Assembly: GCA_023259235.1 (NCBI GenBank)
Contig: JAHFQQ010000234.1
Coordinates: forward strand, 1 to 5,130
Reading direction: 5' to 3'
DNA: 5,130 nt
Source: Polaromonas sp.
GTDB taxonomy: Bacteria; Pseudomonadota; Gammaproteobacteria; Burkholderiales; Burkholderiaceae_C
Under the pieces are notes generated by a model. That model saw nothing but the letters and a program-made list of their open reading frames with translations. It made no database searches and was not told the origin of the DNA. The position numbers were made by a program, and so were the translations under genes. This document shows positions 1-5,130 of this stretch, piece after piece. Within the stretch, counting starts at the first letter, position 1; each line of letters opens with the position of its first letter.

Positions 1-314
1 GGCACGCCGTTCATGGCGGTCAGCACCATGGTGTCCGGGCCCATCAGCGGCGCAATCTGCCGGGCAACTTCGGGAAGCGAAGGGGCTTTGACCGCCAGCA
101 CGATCAGCTCCTGAATGCCCAAGTCGGCCGGATTGGCGCTGCATGCCACGGCGTGCGAGGTGACGCGCCCATTGTCGTTCAGTCGCAGGCCATGCCGCAG
201 CAAGGCGTCCAATGTGGCTCCGCGCGCGACCACGCTGACGCTGCAGCCGGCCCGGGCCAGGCCGCTGGCGATCCAGCCGCCGATGGCGCCGGCGCCATAA
301 ATGCATATTTTCAT
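1..314 (-). CDS. panE: 2-dehydropantoate 2-reductase (ketopantoate reductase), N-terminal part, cut by left window edge
   Basis: Translating the minus strand from the ATG at 314-312 gives 104 residues with no stop before the window edge, so the C-terminal part is missing. The protein opens with MKICIYGAGAIGG, a Rossmann-fold NADP-binding loop with the GxGxxG glycines at residues 7, 9 and 12. This is the signature start of the PanE/ApbA family. Later come VLAVKA (Lys76) and TAMNGV (Asn102), matching the conserved Lys of the first domain and the Asn-Gly near the nicotinamide in the E. coli enzyme. The family reduces 2-dehydropantoate to pantoate with NADPH in the cytoplasm, for pantothenate and CoA synthesis. 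The second-domain catalytic Lys and Glu would lie outside the window, so activity cannot be judged. The start is supported by a GAGAGA ribosome-binding site 8 nt upstream. The gene is divergent from radA. Some family members act on other 2-keto acids, so the exact substrate is inferred. Confidence 0.9.
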   Translation of the reverse strand, partial: MKICIYGAGAIGGWIASGLARAGCSVSVVARGATLDALLRHGLRLNDNGRVTSHAVACSANPADLGIQELIVLAVKAPSLPEVARQIAPLMGPDTMVLTAMNGV

Positions 315-322
315 GGCAACAT

Positions 323-328
323 TCTCTC
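323..328 (-). promoter_or_regulatory. Shine-Dalgarno site of panE
   Basis: On the minus strand GAGAGA lies 8 nt before the ATG at 314. It is a purine-rich partial match to the anti-Shine-Dalgarno sequence at normal spacing and supports this start codon. Confidence 0.6.
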
Positions 329-371
329 AGCAAGCGGGTCAGCCACACGTCCCGTCGCAGGCGGCGCCCGC

Positions 372-377
372 TATATT
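372..377 (+). promoter_or_regulatory. Candidate -10 element of radA, possibly giving a leaderless transcript
   Basis: TATATT matches the sigma-70 -10 consensus TATAAT at five of six bases and stands out in a GC-rich 69-bp divergent spacer. Six bases separate it from the radA ATG at 384, so a typical start site would fall on or next to the A of the start codon. No convincing -35 hexamer is present 16-18 bp upstream, and no Shine-Dalgarno sequence precedes the ATG. The overlapping minus-strand TATAGC (375-370) could serve panE, also without a good -35. Confidence 0.4.
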
Positions 378-383
378 CGGTGC

Positions 384-1763
384 ATGGCCAAGGAAAAAAC
401 AATTTACACCTGCACCGAATGCGGCGGCGTCAGCCCCAAGTGGCTGGGTAAATGCCCGCATTGCGACGCCTGGAACACGCTGATCGAATCGATCGCTGAA
501 AGCACGCTGGCGGCCAAAAATCGCTACAGCAACCCGCACCAGGGGTTGGCCCAGGCCTCGAAAGTCACGGCGCTGGCCGATATTGACGCCACCGACATGG
601 CGCGCACGCCCACCGGCCACGACGAACTTGATCGCGTGCTGGGCGGCGGCGTTGTGGAGGGCGGCGTGGTGCTGATCGGCGGCGACCCCGGCATCGGAAA
701 ATCCACCCTGCTGCTGCAGGCGCTCGACTCGCTCCAGCGCGCCGGGCTGAGCACGCTGTATGTCACCGGCGAGGAAAGCGGCGCGCAGGTGGCGCTGCGT
801 TCGCGCAGGCTGGGGCTGCACGGTTCGCGGGTGCTGGTGCTGGCTGAGACCCAGCTGGAAAAAATACTCGCCACGCTGCAGGCCAGCCAGCCGGCGATTG
901 CCGTGATCGATTCGATTCAGACGGTGTACTCTGATCAGCTCAGCTCGGCCCCCGGCTCGGTGGCGCAGGTGCGCGAGTGCGCGGCCCACCTGACGCGCGC
1001 GGCCAAGTCCAGCGGCGTCTGCATCGTGCTGGTCGGCCATGTCACCAAGGACGGCGCGCTGGCCGGCCCGCGCGTGCTGGAACACATGGTTGACACCGTG
1101 CTGTATTTTGAGGGCGACACGCATTCGAGTTTTCGCCTGGTGCGCGCCATCAAGAACCGTTTTGGCGCGGTCAATGAAATCGGCGTCTTTGCCATGACCG
1201 AAAAAGGCTTGAAGGGCGTGACCAATCCGAGCGCGATCTTTTTGAGCCAGCACCCGTCGCCGGTGCCTGGCAGTTGCGTGATGGTTACGCTGGAAGGCAC
1301 GCGCCCGTTGCTGGTCGAGATCCAGGCGCTGGTCGATGGCGGTGGCCCAAGTCCGCGGCGGCTGAGCGTCGGGCTGGACCGCGACCGCCTGGCCATGCTG
1401 CTGGCTGTGCTGCATCGTCATGCGGGCGTCGCCTGCGCGGATCAGGATGTGTTTGTCAATGCGGTGGGCGGCGTGCGCATCACCGAGCCGGCAGCTGACC
1501 TGGCAGTGATGCTGGCGATCACTTCGAGCCTGCGCGGCAAGCCGTTGCCCAAGGGTTTTATGGCGTTTGGCGAGGTCGGGCTGGCCGGTGAAGTGCGGCC
1601 GGCCCCGCGTGGCCAGGAGCGGCTCAAGGAAGCTGCCAAGCTGGGGTTTAGCGTGGCTGTGGTGCCCAAGGCCAACGCCCCCAAAAAACCGGTTGAGGGA
1701 TTGATCATCCATGCCGTGGACCGGGTCGAGCAGGCCATGGAAGTGGTGCGCAGTCTGAGCTGA
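384..1763 (+). CDS. radA: DNA repair/recombination ATPase RadA (Sms)
   Basis: The 459-residue product is full length for RadA (E. coli about 460). Domains in order are: an N-terminal four-cysteine zinc finger (Cys10, Cys13, Cys24, Cys27); a RecA-like ATPase core with Walker A GDPGIGKST at residues 100-108 and Walker B AIAVID ending at Asp176; the RadA-specific KNRFG motif at 257-261; and a C-terminal Lon-protease-like domain from about 300 to the end, which is structural rather than proteolytic in this family. RadA acts in the cytoplasm with RecA. It promotes branch migration and processing of recombination intermediates, and in other bacteria behaves as a DnaB-like helicase. The start at 384 is chosen because MAKEKTIYTCTECG matches the family N-terminus. 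The frame stays open upstream to 153, but that part overlaps panE and resembles no RadA sequence. No Shine-Dalgarno sequence is visible. The gene stands alone between divergent panE and the separate ilvE promoter. Confidence 0.97.
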   Translation: MAKEKTIYTCTECGGVSPKWLGKCPHCDAWNTLIESIAESTLAAKNRYSNPHQGLAQASKVTALADIDATDMARTPTGHDELDRVLGGGVVEGGVVLIGGDPGIGKSTLLLQALDSLQRAGLSTLYVTGEESGAQVALRSRRLGLHGSRVLVLAETQLEKILATLQASQPAIAVIDSIQTVYSDQLSSAPGSVAQVRECAAHLTRAAKSSGVCIVLVGHVTKDGALAGPRVLEHMVDTVLYFEGDTHSSFRLVRAIKNRFGAVNEIGVFAMTEKGLKGVTNPSAIFLSQHPSPVPGSCVMVTLEGTRPLLVEIQALVDGGGPSPRRLSVGLDRDRLAMLLAVLHRHAGVACADQDVFVNAVGGVRITEPAADLAVMLAITSSLRGKPLPKGFMAFGEVGLAGEVRPAPRGQERLKEAAKLGFSVAVVPKANAPKKPVEGLIIHAVDRVEQAMEVVRSLS

Positions 1764-1765
1764 AC

Positions 1766-1784
1766 CGCGCCAGCGTCCGGCGCG
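1766..1784 (+). other. Small GC-rich inverted repeat after radA
   Basis: CGCGCC (1766-1771) and GGCGCG (1779-1784) form a perfect 6-bp stem around a 7-nt loop, starting 3 bp after the radA stop. No T-tract follows; the next bases are the TAAAAT of the ilvE promoter. It may be a weak pause or RNA 3'-end structure for radA, but it does not meet the pattern of an intrinsic terminator. Confidence 0.3.
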
Positions 1785-1790
1785 TAAAAT
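1785..1790 (+). promoter_or_regulatory. Probable -10 element of the ilvE promoter
   Basis: TAAAAT matches the -10 consensus at five of six bases and sits 39 bp before the ilvE ATG, predicting a start near 1797 and a leader of about 33 nt. The -35 region is weak: CTGAAC at 1760-1765, across the radA stop, matches three of six bases with a long 19-bp spacer. I recall that short cgtaaaat elements of this kind often precede genes in Comamonadaceae. The element lies inside the left arm of the dyad at 1786-1805. Confidence 0.5.
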
Positions 1791-1805
1791 CAGTGGTTTG
1801 ATTTT
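1786..1805. promoter_or_regulatory. Dyad-symmetric element over the ilvE -10/start site (candidate operator)
   Basis: AAAATCA (1786-1792) and TGATTTT (1799-1805) are perfect inverted 7-bp arms around a 6-bp centre. The dyad covers most of the -10 element and the predicted start site, where a bound repressor would block polymerase. The arms are AT-rich in a GC-rich region, which makes a chance match less likely, though not excluded. In RNA the stem would be weak. No regulator can be named from the sequence. Confidence 0.35.
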
Positions 1806-1817
1806 CCACTTCACCAC

Positions 1818-1821
1818 AGGA
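1818..1821 (+). promoter_or_regulatory. Shine-Dalgarno site of ilvE
   Basis: AGGA lies 8 nt before the ATG at 1830. It favours that start over the in-frame ATG at 1851, which lacks a comparable site. Confidence 0.65.
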
Positions 1822-1829
1822 TCCGCATC

Positions 1830-2768
1830 ATGCCCCCAGTAGCACCTTCCATGTCAGACCGCGACGGCAAAATCTGGATGGATGGCCAGATGGTGGAGTG
1901 GCGCGACGCCAGGATTCATGTGCTGACCCACACCCTGCATTACGGCTGCGGCGCATTCGAAGGCGTGCGCGCCTACAACACGGCCGATGGCACGGCGATC
2001 TTTCGCCTCGAAGACCATACCGAGCGCCTGCTCAACAGCGCCAAAATCCTGCGCATGAAGGTTCCTTTCAGCAAGGAAGCGCTTATCGAAGCCCAAAAGG
2101 CCGTCGTGCGCGAGAACAAGCTTGAGTCCTGCTACCTGCGTCCGCTGACCTGGATCGGCGACAAAAAGCTCGGCGTGTCGCCCAAGGGCAATGACATTCA
2201 CGTCATGATCGCCGCCTGGGCCTGGGGCGCCTATCTGGGTGAAGAGGGCATGGCGCGCGGCATTCGCGTCAAGACCTCCAGCTACGCGCGCCACCATGTC
2301 AACATCACCATGACGCAAGCCAAGGCGGTGAGCAACTACACCAACTCCATCCTCGCCAACACCGAAGCCACCGATGATGGCTACGACGAAGCCCTGCTGC
2401 TCGATACCTCCGGCTTTGTGTCCGAGGGTTCAGGCGAGAACGTGTTCATCGTCAAGGACGGCGTGGTTTCTACGCCTGACCTGTCGGCCGGCGCGCTCAA
2501 AGGCATCACGCGTGACACCGTGTTTCATATCTGCAGGGACCTGGGCCTGGAAGTGGTGCAAAGACGCATCACGCGTGATGAGGTGTACATCGCTGACGAA
2601 GCGTTTTTTACCGGCACGGCGGCTGAGGTTACACCCATCCGCGAGCTCGACCGCATTGAAATCGGTTCCGGCTCGCGTGGCCCGATCACCGGGAAAATCC
2701 AGCATGCGTTCTTTGAGATCGTGAACGGGCGCAATCCGAAATACGCATCCTGGCTGAGCAAAGTCTGA
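1830..2768 (+). CDS. ilvE: Branched-chain amino acid aminotransferase
   Basis: This 312-residue protein is a fold-type IV PLP aminotransferase of usual length (E. coli IlvE about 309). It catalyses the last, reversible step of valine, leucine and isoleucine synthesis in the cytoplasm, moving the amino group between glutamate and the branched 2-oxo acids. Visible signatures are HYGCGAFEGVRAY at 37-49; the PLP-binding lysine Lys165 in QAKAVSNY; SEGSGEN at 198-204, with Glu199 at the position that contacts the pyridine nitrogen; GITRDT at 225-230; and GTAAEVTPI at 262-270, part of the phosphate/substrate-binding region. The C-terminal GPITGKIQHAFFEIV also fits IlvE. The N-terminus is about seven residues longer than a start at Met8 would give, but the ribosome-binding site supports 1830. 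It has its own likely promoter and dyad, and probably leads a transcription unit with the zinc-finger gene and waaF. D-amino-acid transaminase and ADC lyase share the fold, but the match throughout is to IlvE. Confidence 0.96.
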   Translation: MPPVAPSMSDRDGKIWMDGQMVEWRDARIHVLTHTLHYGCGAFEGVRAYNTADGTAIFRLEDHTERLLNSAKILRMKVPFSKEALIEAQKAVVRENKLESCYLRPLTWIGDKKLGVSPKGNDIHVMIAAWAWGAYLGEEGMARGIRVKTSSYARHHVNITMTQAKAVSNYTNSILANTEATDDGYDEALLLDTSGFVSEGSGENVFIVKDGVVSTPDLSAGALKGITRDTVFHICRDLGLEVVQRRITRDEVYIADEAFFTGTAAEVTPIRELDRIEIGSGSRGPITGKIQHAFFEIVNGRNPKYASWLSKV

Positions 2769-2821
2769 GAGTGTGGGACAGGCTGCGGCCGCGCGGTGGC
2801 AAGCACCGTCCTCAACCGATT

Positions 2822-2826
2822 AAGGG
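2822..2826 (+). promoter_or_regulatory. Shine-Dalgarno site deciding the start of the zinc-finger gene
   Basis: AAGGG is 5 nt before the ATG at 2832. The alternative in-frame GTG at 2796 has only AGG about 13 nt upstream. The ATG also yields a protein that begins where I expect the family to begin. Confidence 0.55.
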
Positions 2827-2831
2827 TGTTT

Positions 2832-3035
2832 ATGAAATTATTTGTTGAACTTCTTGCCTCCGACGTCAATCGCGAGGGTGACGTGTATTGCCCCAATCCC
2901 AAGGCCGACATGACGCTGTGGAACAGCCACCCCCGGGTCTATCTGGATGTGGCCGATACCGGTCAGGCCAAGTGCCCCTATTGCGGAACCGTTTACAAGC
3001 TGAAAAGCGGCGAGCACCTTGATGCACACCATTGA
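2832..3035 (+). CDS. Small CHCC-type zinc-finger protein of unknown function
   Basis: The 67-residue protein carries Cys20, His33, Cys48 and Cys51 in the order C-x12-H-x14-C-x2-C. This is the pattern of the zf-CHCC domain (the Pfam domain I recall as PF10276), also found in the mitochondrial complex I accessory subunit NDUFS6. The surrounding residues are typical of the bacterial family: VYCPNPKADMTLWNSHPRVYLDV, then GQAKCPYCGTVYKLK. It has no signal peptide or membrane segment, so it is probably cytoplasmic and binds one zinc. The start at 2832 is chosen over GTG 2796 (79 residues) for its ribosome-binding site and fit to the family's N-terminus. It lies 63 bp after ilvE and 48 bp before waaF on the same strand, so is likely cotranscribed. 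Zinc binding is inferred from the ligand pattern. Its cellular role is not known to me, and neither neighbour explains it. Confidence 0.88.
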   Translation: MKLFVELLASDVNREGDVYCPNPKADMTLWNSHPRVYLDVADTGQAKCPYCGTVYKLKSGEHLDAHH

Positions 3036-3083
3036 TACTCGTGTGGCAGCTTCGTAGGCCAGGCTGGCACCGCATATCCCGAC

Positions 3084-4106
3084 ATGGGAAAATTGGCGTC
3101 AGAACCCAATTCCTTGATCATCGCGCCGCAGTGGATAGGCGACGCGGTCATGACCGAACCCCTGCTGCGCCGATTGCACGCGCGTGGCGAGCGCCTGACA
3201 GTCGGGGCTCTGCCCTGGGTGGCACCGGTGTACCGCGCCATGCCTCAGGTGGCTGAGGTCATTGAATTTCCGTTTGCCCATGGCGGTTTGCAGTTCAAGG
3301 CACGCCGCAGCATGGCCAGGCGCATCAAAGGCCGGTTCGACCATGCCTACGTGTTGCCCAATTCGCTGAAAAGCGCGTTACTGCCGTTGCTGGCCGGGAT
3401 TCCCAACCGCATTGGCTACCTGGGCGAGGCGCGTGTGGGGCTGCTCACGCAGCGGCTCAAAAACCCCAAGGGCAGGCCGCCGATGGTGGCGTTTTATTCC
3501 GCCCTCAGTGGCGAGCCGGACACCGAGGGCGACCATCCCGAGTTGCGCATGGGCAGTGACGAGATCGACGCCGCGCTGCAGTCCCTGGGGTTGTCTCGCG
3601 GCGGCTACTACGTGTTCGCGCCCGGCGCCGAGTTCGGGCCGGCCAAGCGCTGGCCGGCGGCGCACTTTGCGGCACTCGCCAGCTCACTGGAACTGCCGGT
3701 GGTTCTGCTTGGCTCCGGCAAGGAGGCTGGCCTGTGCGACGAAATTGCAGCGCCTGTGAATGCTGCACAGCCAGAAAAATGTCTCAACCTGGCCGGTAAA
3801 ACCTCGCTGCTTCAGGCGCTGAGCCTGATCGCTGCCAGTCAAAGCACGGTCAGCAATGATTCCGGCCTGATGCATGTGGCTGCCGCATTCGGCGTGCCGC
3901 AGGTCGCCATTTTCGGTTCGTCCAGTCCGCTGCACACACCGCCCCTGAACGGACAGGCCGCCGTGATATGGCTCAAAAACGATCCCGCCTACCAGCCGCC
4001 GCTCGACTGCGCACCGTGCTTCGCCCGGATATGCCCGCTCGGCCACACCCGTTGCCTCAATGACATCGGTGCCGAGCAGGTATTGCGGATCATGAGAAAA
4101 AAGTAG
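3084..4106 (+). CDS. waaF: ADP-heptose:LPS heptosyltransferase II
   Basis: This 340-residue protein is a GT-B glycosyltransferase of family GT9. WaaF adds the second L-glycero-D-manno-heptose to the LPS inner core, using ADP-heptose, on the cytoplasmic face of the inner membrane. The N-terminal acceptor domain has APQWIGDAVMTEPL (Asp20 at the proposed catalytic-base position) and YVLPNSLKSALLPLLAGIPNRIGYLGE at about 89-115, both close to E. coli WaaF. The C-terminal nucleotide-sugar domain has PGAEFGPAKRW at 180-190 and the GT9 hallmark NDSGLMHVAAA at 258-268. Near the end lies a cluster of Cys309, Cys312, Cys317, His321 and Cys324, absent from E. coli WaaF as I recall it but familiar from other GT9 proteins. 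The ATG at 3084 is the only normal start upstream of the WIGD motif in this frame except TTG codons; no clear Shine-Dalgarno sequence precedes it. WaaC is the nearest alternative, but the PNSLKSAL and PGAEFGPAKRWP motifs point to WaaF. Confidence 0.95.
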   Translation: MGKLASEPNSLIIAPQWIGDAVMTEPLLRRLHARGERLTVGALPWVAPVYRAMPQVAEVIEFPFAHGGLQFKARRSMARRIKGRFDHAYVLPNSLKSALLPLLAGIPNRIGYLGEARVGLLTQRLKNPKGRPPMVAFYSALSGEPDTEGDHPELRMGSDEIDAALQSLGLSRGGYYVFAPGAEFGPAKRWPAAHFAALASSLELPVVLLGSGKEAGLCDEIAAPVNAAQPEKCLNLAGKTSLLQALSLIAASQSTVSNDSGLMHVAAAFGVPQVAIFGSSSPLHTPPLNGQAAVIWLKNDPAYQPPLDCAPCFARICPLGHTRCLNDIGAEQVLRIMRKK

Positions 4107-4120
4107 CGGCGCGTTCAACG

Positions 4121-4137
4121 GCCGGGTTTCCGGTTTT
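4121..4137 (+). terminator. Weak intrinsic-terminator-like hairpin after waaF
   Basis: CCGG (4122-4125), loop GTTT, CCGG (4130-4133) and then TTTT (4134-4137) lie 15 bp after the waaF stop. A G-U pair could extend the stem by one. The stem is short and the T-run only four bases, so efficiency is doubtful. It sits in the 34-bp gap between convergent waaF and the kinase gene. No T-tract follows on the minus strand, so it would serve waaF only. Confidence 0.35.
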
Positions 4138-4140
4138 GTC

Positions 4141-5130
4141 TCACGACTGCTGTTCTGCAATCGGCAGTTCAACAATGAATGATGCGCCGCCGCCGGGCCG
4201 GGCCTCGCAGCGCACGGTGCCGCCATGGCGCTGGCTGATGGATTTGACCAGCGCCAGCCCCAGGCCGACGCCGCCTTCACGCTCGCTGGCTCCGGGCAGG
4301 CGGTAAAACGGTTCAAAAATGCGCTCGCGCTGACCAACCGGGACTCCCGGCCCGCGGTCATGTATCTTGATGACGGCCAGTTGCTTGTTGCCAACAGGAA
4401 TTTGCGCCAGTTCCACGTTGATTTCACCATTGCCGTAACGCCTGGCGTTTTCCAGCAGGTTGCGGATCAGACGCCGAAGCAGCCGCGGTGAGCCGTGCAC
4501 GGTCAGGCTGTGGCCGGTTCTGGCGATTCCAGTGGTCGCCAGCTCGGCGTTCAGTTCGGCATTGACGCGCGAGCATTCTTCCGCTGCCAGTCCGGTCAGG
4601 TCCAGCGTCTCAAAAGGCTCGGCATCCGCCTGCCGGGCATCAAGCCGGCTGGCCAGCAGGATCTCATCGATCAGTTGGTCAAGCTCGTTGATGCTGCGCA
4701 GAATTTCACCTTTCCTGCGGGCGGTGCGTGCGAGCGCTGACGGGTCGGCGTCAGGAGCCTCGCTCTCCATCAGTTCCAGTCCCATGCGGATGCGTGCCAG
4801 TGGCGAGCGCAGTTCGTGCGAGGCGTTTGCCAGCAGGGATTTATGCGAGTCCATCAGGGCTTCGATCCGCTCGGCTGCGTGGTTGAAACGCCGCGCCAGA
4901 AAAGCCACCTCGTCGCGGCCATCGATATCGATTCGCGCGGACAGGTCGCCCGCCCCCCAGCGCTCCACGCCGCGCTGCAATGCCTCAAGCCGCAGTGTCA
5001 GCCGCCGCATCACAGGGTAGGCCCCCAATGCCACGGCGAGCCCCACCAGGCCCAGCATCCAGCCAAAACTGAAACCAAACGGCAGACGGTTCCAGGAACT
5101 GCCGGGGGGGCGGCTGGGCCGCGGCAGCAG
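4141..5130 (-). CDS. Two-component sensor histidine kinase, C-terminal part, cut by right window edge
   Basis: The frame is open from the right edge to the stop at 4143-4141, giving 329 residues of a protein whose start lies outside the window. The ATG at 5058 falls inside a membrane helix, so it is not the real start. Counting from that Met, the features in order are: a transmembrane segment ending near residue 17 (it begins before the Met, FGFSFGW...); a HAMP linker at about 14-70, with the DEVAFLARRFN motif; a dimerisation/phosphoacceptor helix with HELRSPLARIRMGLEL (His81 is the autophosphorylated residue); and an ATP-binding domain with N-box NLLENA (Asn204), G1 DRGPGVP (234-240), F-box FEPFYR (248-253) and G2 GVGLGLAL (263-270). 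All catalytic elements are present. The sequence before the helix is Pro/Arg-rich and would be the end of a periplasmic sensor region. The layout resembles CpxA/RstB-type kinases, but the signal cannot be inferred. A partner response regulator probably lies past the right edge. Confidence 0.93.
   Translation of the reverse strand: MLPRPSRPPGSSWNRLPFGFSFGWMLGLVGLAVALGAYPVMRRLTLRLEALQRGVERWGAGDLSARIDIDGRDEVAFLARRFNHAAERIEALMDSHKSLLANASHELRSPLARIRMGLELMESEAPDADPSALARTARRKGEILRSINELDQLIDEILLASRLDARQADAEPFETLDLTGLAAEECSRVNAELNAELATTGIARTGHSLTVHGSPRLLRRLIRNLLENARRYGNGEINVELAQIPVGNKQLAVIKIHDRGPGVPVGQRERIFEPFYRLPGASEREGGVGLGLALVKSISQRHGGTVRCEARPGGGASFIVELPIAEQQS

Noticed and set aside
153..383. Upstream in-frame extension of radA to a start at 153
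   Set aside because: The added 77 residues overlap panE, do not resemble RadA, and precede the canonical MAKEKTIYTCTECG start. The open frame reflects high GC.
1766..1784. GC hairpin after radA as an intrinsic terminator
   Set aside because: No T-tract follows on either strand. It is kept only as a small inverted repeat.
339..1817. Long minus-strand open frame (492 codons) opposite radA
   Set aside because: The translation is rich in His, Gln, Arg and Ala, with no recognisable domain, and mirrors radA throughout. It is a typical antisense shadow of a GC-rich gene.
2785..2796. Overlapping GC palindromes (GCGGCCGC and CCGCGCGG) in the ilvE-zinc-finger gap
   Set aside because: They are short, self-complementary GC runs expected by chance at this base composition, with no T-run or other sign of function.
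2796..2831. GTG start giving a 79-residue zinc-finger protein
   Set aside because: It has only a distant AGG upstream, while ATG 2832 has AAGGG at close spacing and gives the expected N-terminus.
3684..4430. Minus-strand open frame across the waaF 3' end and the kinase 3' end
   Set aside because: It is antisense to waaF and out of frame with the kinase, both of which have complete family motifs. The translation resembles nothing I know.
4460..5020. Plus-strand 186-codon open frame within the kinase region
   Set aside because: Its Ser/Arg/Ala-rich translation is antisense to the HAMP, phosphoacceptor-helix and early ATPase coding sequence; it is a shadow frame.

Overview
The window looks like ordinary chromosomal DNA from a GC-rich Gram-negative bacterium, most likely a betaproteobacterium of the order Burkholderiales (Comamonadaceae-like). 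Three things suggest this: the codon usage, strongly biased to G/C at third positions; an LPS inner-core heptosyltransferase gene, which means an outer membrane; and the order ilvE, small CHCC zinc-finger gene, waaF, which I recall from Burkholderiales genomes. The assignment rests on recognition of protein families, not on a database search.

Layout from left to right. Positions 1-314 (minus strand) hold the 5' part of panE (2-dehydropantoate 2-reductase), which runs off the left edge. A 69-bp divergent intergenic region follows. Then come radA (384-1763, plus; DNA recombination/repair ATPase), a 66-bp intergenic region with a probable promoter and a dyad-symmetric element, ilvE (1830-2768, plus; branched-chain aminotransferase), a 67-residue zinc-finger protein (2832-3035, plus) and waaF (3084-4106, plus; LPS heptosyltransferase II). 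After a 34-bp convergent gap with a weak terminator-like hairpin, a sensor histidine kinase gene (4141-5130, minus) runs off the right edge.

ilvE, the zinc-finger gene and waaF point the same way with gaps of 63 and 48 bp, and probably form one transcription unit starting at the promoter just upstream of ilvE. Their products do not share a pathway (amino acid synthesis, unknown zinc protein, LPS core assembly). panE (pantothenate/CoA) and radA are divergent neighbours. The kinase is on the opposite strand and probably belongs to a two-component operon whose response regulator lies beyond the right edge.

I see no mobile element, CRISPR array, tRNA, rRNA, phage gene or defence system. The window is compact and housekeeping in character, with no intergenic stretch over 70 bp. 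The items worth a second look are small: a dyad over the ilvE -10 element, a possibly leaderless radA start, the uncharacterised zinc-finger gene, a cysteine cluster in WaaF, and the waaF start without a Shine-Dalgarno sequence. I do not find evidence of an undescribed multi-gene system here.
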